A stretch of 64,000 bases of DNA from Undaria pinnatifida (Eukaryota > Sar > Phaeophyceae > Laminariales > Alariaceae). Shown here piece after piece: positions 32,501 through 43,400 of this stretch. The stretch lies in NCBI GenBank assembly GCA_012845835.1, contig JABAKD010000016.1, positions 14,435,020-14,499,019 on the forward strand, read 5' to 3'. The notes under the pieces were generated by a model. It made no database searches and had not been told where the DNA came from. It was given only the letters and a program-made list of their open reading frames with translations. How positions within the stretch are numbered: position 1 is the first letter of the stretch; every line of letters begins with the position of its first letter. A program made the position numbers and the translations under genes.

Positions 32501-33669
32501 CCGCGAAAAACCCTGGGAAATTCCGGCGTCTGCACTCTCCCCATTGTCTAGAAAACTATGTATCATCATCTTCCAAGAATTATCCGAGGGGGAGTGTTAC
32601 CTTGCGCGTTATTACTGCATGGAGCAGCTACAGTACGACTTCTTCACGCGAATGTGGACAAAAGTCACCGTGTGTATCCAACAGCAGCGATGCACTTGCT
32701 CCTTGAGAGTACTACTACTGTAGTGCAACAAGGGCGTGCGATTTAGTAGGTTATATACTCGAAGGTACCCGGGTACCAAACCTGATTGCTCTAGGCATAC
32801 TTGGGTATATACCCGAGTACGCCCCGAGCATGTTATACGAAGTACCTTAGTATCCACACCCTCGTACCACTGCTTTACCGCATATGACAGCGCAGAACAT
32901 ACACCCCCGGCCGAAGTTCAACGGTGATTTCTGGCCGATCGGTAGAGCGGCGCGTCTGCGGGAATTTCTCCATGAGGTCGCCGCCATGTTCGTTGTTTTT
33001 GCCCCCTCTTTTACGAGGAAAGCGGCTCTGAAACACATCTCAGTAGGTGTGTTAATAAACTGCCATATACGGTAACCTCGTCGACAAGCCCCGCCCACCA
33101 ACTTGACGGAAGGGTTTGCACAAAAAAGAAACAAAAATACTACGATTTTCTTCTCTGCACGACTCAACATCACACACATACACGCCGCTTACACCGTCCT
33201 CGCGCGATACTTGCTGTCCAAAAGAAACACCATCATTTTACCCGTAACATGAAACCATCCTGCAATAGGTACAGTACAGCCCGAAAACAGCAAGCAAAAT
33301 TAATCAAGACAGGAAACAACGGTGTTCAGCAGCCGTCGTACCGCAGTTCTTTATCGTATGATACCATCATACCATCATACGTAGCGCTGTAGCCGTCGCG
33401 ACGGGGCGATTTCTGTCGCTCTATGAAAAAATCAACACAGTCAGCCATCAGGTAGTTACCCATCCCACTACAGTTTCCCAGCCAACTACAGCGCGACAAA
33501 AAAAATGCTGTTTGGGTCTCTGTAAAAACGTTTATTTCCCCATTAAAAAAAAACAAAGGAAGGAAGAGCACACACCCGTCCGCCCCTAGCGCAGACAGCA
33601 GCACCCGACCAAAAAGTCACAGTACCATCATCATCACCACCACCACCATCATCATCCGACAAAACAAAA
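32500..33669. other. Region downstream of Gene C
   Basis: No supported gene. The 32847-33179 stretch is open on both strands; the minus frame contains an ATGGCGGCGACC start-like context followed by Arg- and Ser-rich coding, but no splice partner or family is seen. A short CAT/CAC repeat (33620-33660) lies just past the Gene C stop. Confidence 0.4.
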
Positions 33670-34485
33670 TCACTCTGGCGGTCCTGTACTCGTCTTATCT
33701 TCGCGCGACGTTTTCGAAGGTCTTCGGAACGAGCCACCACCGCTTTCCCCCCCTTCCAGCACACCCCCCGAAGAACCAGCGCCGCTAAGTCCTCTCTGCC
33801 GGCGCATAGATAGCTCCAGCTCTTGCGAAACAGGCTCGTACGATTTCTCCTCCGATCCCAAATGATTTACCCTCCACGCGAGCACCCCAATCGCAAGCAC
33901 CACCATCCCCGCAAACACAACCGCCCCCCTCACACCCACCGGGGTGGATTCATTACCCGACAGGGGTCTCTCACTCTGAAGGCGGTTGCTATCCGGGGGC
34001 GTGTACGCCTCCCCATTGCTCGCGACAAATATGGCAACCTTTTTAGCACCGGTAATCGTAATCGTCGCCCCACGTAAAAGCCAGTGTTGGTGAGAGGCAG
34101 CCTCTAGCGCCGCCGTGAGGCTTTCAGGGAACGTGGACAGCTTAATGGCCTTGCTCACGCGATCCGCGGCGACTTTGTCAACCTTTGGGGTCAGGTGCAT
34201 TTCCACCTGCGCGGTGCATGGAACGCTCGCCCTCTTGCCCAATTTTTTAACGCCCACGGCTTTGGGATCGTCGGGGATCACGACAGCGTGGACGTTTCCC
34301 GCATTCATGGTCGCGACACGCGCTATCGCGTCCGCGATGGCGATACCTGCCCACTGCATCCAGAAGCCCGAGTCGTCGCCGGCAATGTCATCATCGTTTA
34401 GTTTGATGGTCAGTGCAAGGCCGGTCGTCAACAACAGTCCCGCTTTGCTTTCCGGACACAAGTCACCGACATGGCACGGCCTCAC
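33670..34485 (-). CDS. Gene C exon 10: luminal domain, transmembrane helix, tail, stop
   Basis: The acceptor CTTATCTTGCAG opens in phase 0 with VRPCHVGDLCPES. A soluble region of about 180 residues follows, then a hydrophobic helix (AVVFAGMVVLAIGVLAW) and a Ser/Gly-rich charged tail ending at TGA. GC content is clearly higher than in the surrounding introns. The luminal region is not a domain I can name. Confidence 0.85.
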   Translation of the reverse strand: MRPCHVGDLCPESKAGLLLTTGLALTIKLNDDDIAGDDSGFWMQWAGIAIADAIARVATMNAGNVHAVVIPDDPKAVGVKKLGKRASVPCTAQVEMHLTPKVDKVAADRVSKAIKLSTFPESLTAALEAASHQHWLLRGATITITGAKKVAIFVASNGEAYTPPDSNRLQSERPLSGNESTPVGVRGAVVFAGMVVLAIGVLAWRVNHLGSEEKSYEPVSQELELSMRRQRGLSGAGSSGGVLEGGESGGGSFRRPSKTSREDKTSTGPPE

Positions 34486-37400
34486 CTGCAAGATAAGCGC
34501 GAGGGGCGTGGGGGGGGGGAGGTACGGACGTGTGTGTGGGGGGGGTTGTATCCAGAGTGCGTGGTCATATTGCGTGCAAGTGTCCCCCTCGGGAAGGAAT
34601 GTGGTTGTGGTTGGCTCGGGATGGGATGTGGTTGGCTTCAAGTCTCGGGGGTGTCGAAAGTCGAAACGGGGGAATGCCGGCGTCCCCATGTATGAGCCTC
34701 GCATACCAGGTGTAACATAAAGAAGTTATTGAAATATTAGAGGAAAACATAATTAGCCACTTCGCACCGCGTAAGCAACCGGGCAAGCAAGCAACACCCA
34801 CTATTCACATAGTATTGCTAGCTAAAACGAGTTGAGTTTAGTGCACCTCGTACCTTGATAACTTGATAACTGTATTGTTGTTGCCTTCGTACACAAGTCC
34901 AGGATAACCAGAGTTGCGCATGGTACTCGTTTCGTATGAGGTTGAAAAGACGGTCTGCGTACGAGAGACTTTCGTCATGAAACATACACCACGCGATATT
35001 TATACCTACCAGGTATCTCACTCGTACAATAGTTGTGTGGGAAACACGTTGTATGGGACGAGTGAATTGGACGACATGTCGCCGTTCCGTCCAAGGCACG
35101 TCTCTTCACTCTCCAATAAGCGTGACATGAAGATATCGCTGCCGGTACCATGTTTGCAACTGTCGTCAAGGTGCGTGCATTGCTCGACAACTTGGATAAG
35201 GGTGTATACCGTAGATTAATCTCCCGCTGGCGGACAACAAAAAAACAAGGGCTTTAGCGGGTGATGCATGAACTGTCATGCATCACCCGGCCCGCGGGTC
35301 GGATTAGGAGGTATTCCAAACACCCGCGGGTCGATTCGGGTCGTGTTAGGAAGTGTTGTAAATGTCACGGGACGGGACGGATCGGGTCGAGTCGGGTCGT
35401 GTTAGGAGGTTTTCAAACGTCACGGGTCGGGCCGGGTCACCTTGACACGATTCGATTCGCGATAAGGAATCTGACCAATGGAAAGCCAAACAAAAAAACA
35501 GGCTTTAGGCAGCTCGAAAGGGGTTTCCGGTCCATTTGGGCGATGCGTAATGTTGAAACTAGTATCTGATCGTAACAAAAACCAACCACCCTGTTTACCG
35601 TGCAAGGCAAACGGTTTTTACCTCCGCCTCCTTCTCGCAGGCCTCGTCGAGATATCGCTCCTGCAGGCAGTCCTCCGAGCACTGCGTCCACACCTCTTGC
35701 TCAATCAAGCAATACGTCTCCGGAATCTCCGTCATGTCCACCACTGGTGGTCCATTCTTGTCGTCACCCTCACCTCCCTTCCCCTGCTCCACCACCGCAT
35801 CCACGGAAGGATTGGGAGCTCCTGCAGGGCATTCTTTTTTACATTTTCGTCGCTCTTCCTCCATTTCTTCAGGACACACCCGACCCAGCCCTTTCGCGTG
35901 AGTTACGACCACGTCCACCCACGTCTGTGTTCCCACAGAGAGAGTATAGGACAAGGCAGGGTAGGAGAGGAGGGAAAAGGAGAAAATAGGATAGGACAAG
36001 ACAAGACAAGACAGGACAAGACAGGACAAGACAGGACAAGACAGGACAAGACAGGACAAGACAGGACAAGACAGGACAAGACAGGACAAGACAGGACAAG
36101 ACAGGGTTAGGGTTAGCAGGCGTTGTGAACGTTGGGGTCTGACCAGTATACAAAACCGCACCAAATTTCAAGTTACAGATACTTCATCTTCGACTATTAA
36201 TACTATGTTTGACTCCCTCCGCGTAACGGGAAAAAAACAACGCCTGAAATACATACACATCTCGTGCTCACCTCGTAGCCCTGCAGCGTTTGCGGACACT
36301 TTCGTCGCTACAGTTTACAAATGTACACAAAATCGCTTCAAACTACAGACGCATATCATTCTATGTAACTAATAATATCTTCAAGTTTTCTCGTTCCCGT
36401 GCCAAAGAAACGCCCCAATAATAGACTAAACCCAAAATTGCAGGGCTATTCTAACTATTCTAACTATTACTAGTATTACTAGTATTACTAGTATTATTAG
36501 TAATAGTCCGTGTTACTTGTCGGGATAGTTGCACGGTGGCTGATTTTTATTCTTTGGTTTTGAAGAGTCCCCCCCCCCCCTTCCAACATGGGACCCCCCG
36601 GGACTTCAACTTCAACCCAACCACATCCCGAAGTGGAACCTTGTACCTTGTACTGTGCATGGTAATTATACACCGTAATTATACATAGCAATTATACATG
36701 GTAATTATACATGGTAATTATACATGGTAATTATACATGGTAATTATTCATGGTAATTATACATGGTAATTATACACGGTAATTATACATGGTAATTATA
36801 CATGGTAATTATACACGGTAATTATACATAGCAATTATACATGGTAATTATACATGGTAATTATACATGGTAATTATACATGGTAATTATTCATGGTAAT
36901 TATACATGGTAATTATACACGGTAATTATACATGGTAATTATACATGGTAATTATACATGGTAATTATACATGGTAATTATACATGGTAATTATACATGG
37001 TGCTCACTTCTTCGCCCACGATCGTCTGCGGAGTGTGCGCACCAAGCAAACATTTGGCATCGCATTGCTTCACCATTTCCTTAGCAGTTACGCAGTCCAC
37101 GTTTTCTTGGCCGGACGGGCCCTGTACAGACAAGGAAGGCTTTTTGGTCTGGTATAGGGCAGAGGGAACAAGGAACACGTGAGAGGAACAAAATGCGGCG
37201 AGATAAGCGCGGGTGTGCTGCGACAAGCTTTGACCCATTAAAGTCGCGTTTTGGGCCGAATCTTTGGGTGTGGCAGGGGTGACAGGGAATACAGACAAAA
37301 TGCTGTGAGATCGACATGGGTGTTCGATAAGGAAGGCTGTTTCTTCTGGAAAGGCAAGAGGAAACACGGAGTAGTCGACACAGGAATAAGTGCGACGATA

Positions 37401-40400
37401 AAAACGTGGGTCTTCGGTATGCTTCGACCCATCTTTTCTTCTGGCGCGGCCGAGGGGAAAACAGGACATACCTGGTACACATATCCGAGGAGAAACGCGG
37501 CGAGATAAAGACGGGTGTTTGTTATGCGTTGGCCCACTAAGCTAGCATTGTTAGGCCGTTTCGTCTGGTAAGGGAGAGGGGACATGCGGACACAGGACAT
37601 GGGGACACAAACAAGGCGACATCGATGTAGGTGTTTCGTGGCGCGTCCGCAGGATTCATAAACCACACCGCATATCGTACCCGCTCCTCATCAGAACAAC
37701 ACGTCACACCACCCTGTACCCTATCCATGTTATACCCGCACTTCATCGCAACAGCACGGTACCATACACCACTTGTCTCCATAAGACACATATTCCGCAC
37801 CCCATCGCAACACGTTACCAGCACAGCACTATTTATACTATTAATACTATATGCCGGGTTGCGGTCGCGCCATGCGATTTCATCGGCACTTTAAAGAGGA
37901 GTGGTTATCACGTTATCACGTCATCACTATTGGGAGTAGTTAGCACAGTTATATATCGCATACAGGGTACAGGGTTCGTTCTTGCCCGGGATGTTATTAG
38001 ACCACCACACAGCTCCGGGGTCCAGTCCTAACTAGTTTTACTACACCACCACTGTATGCGTAACCGCATAGCACACATGACCCCCCCCCCCCCCCCCCGC
38101 AGTTATATATCGCATACAGGGTACAGGGTTCGTTCTTGCCCGGGATGTTATTAGACCACCACACAGCTCCGGGGTCCAGTCCTAACTAGTTCTACTACAC
38201 CACCACTGTATGCGTAACCGCATAGCACACATGACCCCCCCCCCCCCCCCCCCGCGGACCGCCTTTCGAGCTGATCTCCTCGGGAGCACTGTATGCCTAA
38301 ACCGGATAGCGCGCAGACAACACATTCCTGTAGGCGGGCGTTCCATGCTTAATTTTTCGGCGACGGGCGAAGCGTCTATATAATTTTTGCGATGAGATCT
38401 CCCCGCGGCTAGGATTTTGGAAGTGCGTGCGTCTCTCGTTCTCTTTTGTTTCCTTTTTTGTTTTTCGAGAAAATTTCCTCCGAACTTTAGCCCAGGATGC
38501 AGGTTATCTTTGGTGTAACATGGTAATCATACATCATATATATATCATACATCATCAGATCATCAGATCATCACCGCCTGCCCCCGAGGGAAAAGCCAAG
38601 GCGTCGGCGACGTGCGGTATTTGATATCCTTACCTCATCACCGCCTACCCTCGAGGGAAATTCAAAGGCGCTGGCGATGTACAGTAATACCATATCCTTC
38701 CCTTATCACCGCCTATACCCGATGGGAAATCCAGGGCGTCGGCGACGCACGGTAATACCATATCCTTACCTCATCACCGCCTACCCCCGAGGGGAAATCC
38801 AAGGCGTCGGCGTTGTAGCCGCACACCATTTGTACGCAAAGTATCCGTATTGATATCTACTACACAGATCCAGTCAAACATACTACAACGTCAGGCATAG
38901 GATCTACTGTAGACCATCTAGATCGTGATCTGTCCGATGTGTGATAAAACATAAATATCATACAATTCCTCAACAGAATAGGGCTGGCCCCTCCGCCCCA
39001 ATGGCGGACGGGCCATAATTTGGACCCACAGTAAAACAAGATGTGTATGACATGTGTGCGGTAGTCGGTATGTTTGCGGCTTGGTTGTTGTGCAGTTAGC
39101 TGCATACTGCTTGCACTAAACCATAAACACACGCAATGCAATCTCTGCCGCAGCAGCTACTGCTATGAGAAAGAGTTTTCCGTCGAAAGTAATCTATGCA
39201 AGCCGCGTGTGGTATCACGCCGCATACGTCCACATGAAAACTTTCTACAAATGACCAGACAACTGTACGCTTCATTCAAGGGAAACAGCCATAGGATAGC
39301 GTTTTCTTTGCCCATGGGCGAGCGCCGGTATCGTACTGAGTGCCGTGCTGTTGTACGTACACATCCTTGCCGTGGCAGCATTCTCAAGCAATAGGATCAC
39401 CGAAATAGTGCTGGTTGTAATTATTGATAGTAAGAGTACATACATACACCAGAATTGCTGGACGTTCACAGAGATGCATAGCTTCAAAACGGGAATCTTT
39501 GTATACAACTTGTAATAACGCGATAGTATATCAGCGCTCGGCACTTCAGACACCAATGACTCTAGTACCGTAAGGCCCTCGCCCGCGCGTTAGTCCACAC
39601 CTGGTACGTATTGGTATTGCGCAGTGTGGAATCTGTACTCCTTTCACGACGATTGGTACACCAGAACTGGCAGTGCAGCGAGGTGGTTCTACAGACACAC
39701 GACGCTCTGCACAGCCTACAGCGCAGAACAGAGGTCAAGCGCGCTCTCGACGCATTTGGTCTTTCAGCCATCTTGTGAATGCCACGCAGCAGGAAATATC
39801 GAGCATGTGCCTACATCAATACATACATCGTTGTTGCTTGGTGCATGGCCGCACCTGCTATGATACTGTACAACTGCTGCATACATGAAACCTCGTACAT
39901 AACATCTGACATGACACATACCAATGATCTCCGCGCATCTTGGTCGCACACAGCAGTGTAGCTTCCGGAAGGCCTTTCTACTGGAAATAAAAAAGTTGAT
40001 TATTTGTTCGACAGAAAAATAAACTGGACATTGTATACAACTGATACGCATCTCCAAAACTCCGTAGACAATAGAAATATGGAAAAGCCCGGAAGGACAT
40101 AGGAAGACACGCGTGATCGTCGTCGATACGGTCGACAGAGTCGATACAGTCGACGCCCACACAATGAAGGCTACAGTAGCACAGATCTTGTTGCTTGTAG
40201 TGCCCTATGTTGCTCTCGCACGAGGTGTTCAAATGCACATTGAACCCAAGGTACAGCCATCCAAAAAACCGTTCACAATTTTTCGAAAAACACAAGCTAT
40301 ACATAGTTAAGTTATCCTTACCTCATCTCCGCCTGCCCCCGTGGGCAAACCCAAGGCGTCTGCGTTGTACTCGCACACGCCGTCTGCGAAGCCCACGAGG

Positions 40401-43400
40401 TGCCTGTCGTAGTCGAAGACCACGTTGTGGTCTCGCATGACATTCGCACCGAGCACGCCCCCCATCGACTCTGTCAGGTAGATCCTGTTCACAGTTTACG
40501 CCACCAAACATATATACATAGCAGGTAGCACTTAGTACTACTGTAGGTAGCCCTTGATACTAACACTATTACTAACACTATTACTAACACTATTACTAAC
40601 ACTATTACTAACACTATTACTAACACTATTACTAACACTATTACTAACACTATTACTAACACTATTACTAACACTATTACTAACACTATTACTAACACTA
40701 TTACTAACACTATTACTAACACTATTACTAACACTATTACTAACACTATTACTAACACTATTACTAACACTATTACTAACACTATTACTAACACTATTAC
40801 TAACACTAATACTATTACTAGTGTAGATACTAGATAATACCTACAGTATTAGTATTAGTATTAGTATTAGTAGTAGTACCGTTACAGGTTTCCCCTTCCG
40901 TACGGGATGGGGTTAATCTGATATACTTGATATACTTGATATTATTGATATAGTTGATACACTTTACACAGTTCACAAATATGATATAGTTGATACAGGT
41001 GATATTATTGATACACTTGATATAGTTGATATAGTTGATATAGTTGATACAGTTGACAAAGATGGTAAAGTTGATACACTTGATATAGTTACAGTTGATA
41101 CACTTGACACCGATGATATACGTAGTTGATATAGTTGATATAGTTGATATAGTTGATACAGATGATACATATGATATAGTTGATACAGATGATAGAGTTG
41201 ATACAGATAATATAGTTGATACAGATGATATAGTTGATACAGATGATATAGTTGATACAGATGATATAGTTGATATAGTTGATACAGTTGATACAGTTGA
41301 TACAGTTGATACAGATGATACAGTTGATACAGATGATACAGTTGATACAGATGATACAGTTGATACAGTTGATTTAGTTGATACGCTTGATTTAGTTGAT
41401 ACACATGATATAGTTGATACACATGATATAGTTGATACAGTTGGTATGGTTGATATATATTTGATACATATGATACAGTTAATATAGTTGAAACGCTTGA
41501 TATAGTTGATACACTTGATACAGCAGTTGATACACTTGATACAGCAGTTGATACACTTGATATAGTCGTCGCACTTGACATAGTTGATACAGATGATACA
41601 GGAGTTGATCGAGTTGATCGAGTTGATACAGCAGTTGATCTCCCAAGGGCGTCTGAAGTAAAGAAGGGGGAAGGCAGACGTTCCAATCATATGGACAGAT
41701 TTCAGCCACAGTACTGCTTTTGCTGCGGCCGTATGGTTCGTATACCTGGTATGACGTCCGACGATTAATGTTTGACTCGTGCATTGTACATGTTAATCAT
41801 GCACCAGGTAATGATGTCGTGGTTCGACCTCCTGCTGCTGCGCACCAGCCACACACAGATACCAGGTGCACCGTGGTTGGTGTAAGAAAGGACTAATAGA
41901 CTATTAATAATAGACCCCCATCAGTGGAAGAAGTACCCCACATACACTACATTACATAAACTACATACACTACGTACACTACATACACTACATACACTAC
42001 ATACACTACATACACTAAATACACTACATACACTACATACACTACATGCACTACATACACCACATACACTACATACACTACACTACATGCACTACATGCA
42101 CACCCTGGTACCTGGTACTGCCATTAGTCACTGCCAGCAGCACCATGCAGGATCGCTTGCGTGAACCTTTGAGTCACAAATCTGGGCGCACACGCGTCAT
42201 CCTTCCCCAATGCGCCCATCTACCCTTCAAGCCTCATCTACGATACTACCAGCATCTACAATAATCTACTATGATAATCTACGGTAATATGATAAGAAAG
42301 GAACGACGACGTATCATTAATCACGCGAGTCACACCGTGAACAACCGGGTCACATTTGAGTCACGCACCTGGGGGCATGCGCGTTATCTTTTTTCATCTT
42401 CCATGCGTTAATGCGTCCACCTAAAACTTCAGGCCTCAAAGTGATACTACGAAGATCTACGATAATCTACGGAAATACTAACGCTACCAGCAGGGGCGCC
42501 AAACATCATATTCTTCCAAGTAAACACTTGAATCACACTGCAGTCACGAACCTGGGTGCATACGCGTTGTCCTTCCCCAGTGCGTCCATGTACGCTTCAG
42601 GCCGGACGAGCACTTCCACACCTCCGTCCAAATGAACCGTGATAACCGGCAAAGCCTCCAGATCCGCCGTACTCAGCGTCATGCAAAAATGGTTGTCATT
42701 GCAAGTCTTGTACGGCTGGGGGAGGGAAAGACGGGGGAGAGCAGGGCGAATAAAGCGCACGAGGTTGTAGTTGTAAGCTTTCACCCGTCGGACAGATGAG
42801 ATGATCTATCACACCGATGATCTATCACACACCGATCCCCACAACAAACGATCAAATCTTTCAGGGAAATATGAATGGGCTAGCTCATGTTACTAGGTGG
42901 GAGCCGTAAGACCTGCATGATCTTACGAGTGCATGCGAAATGGGGTGGATCTGTACTCCCACGTACATAGATCCCGCACAACATTTCATAACGGCAGTTA
43001 CAGGATCTACTGCAGATGATCTATATGATCTAGATCGTCATCTATATGATCTATGTGATCGTCGTCTGTCTGAGGTGCGCAAATTTTGTACCGCTGCAGA
43101 AGGGGAAAGCGGCGTGGATCGGACAGCACCGTAGACACGTCGAAAGTTCATCACACTACGGCATCATGCAGATAGCGTTGTCATTGCAAATCTCAAGTCT
43201 TGTACGGCTGGCTGGGGGAGGAGGAGGTGGGGGAGGGCGGGGCAGCTCGCGTTGGCAGATAGTATCATTGCAGGACCTAGCGCTTGGCTCGGGAGTGAGG
43301 TTATCATTGCAATGCCACTCATGTCCTCAGCGAGAAACGCAGTCTACTGCAGAAAGGAGTGTCATTGCAATGGCTTTTACGGCAGCGAGAGGGGAAGGTG

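Noticed and set aside
32847-33179. 110-codon minus and 63-codon plus overlapping frames
   Set aside because: Both strands are open and neither has splice context or a recognisable family, so no strand can be chosen.
36655-37000. Possible CRISPR array
   Set aside because: Units are 13 bp with no spacers; the array is a simple satellite in a eukaryotic intron.
40489-41690. Long frames on both strands at 40.5-41.7 kb
   Set aside because: These are translations of 12-bp and 9-bp tandem arrays.
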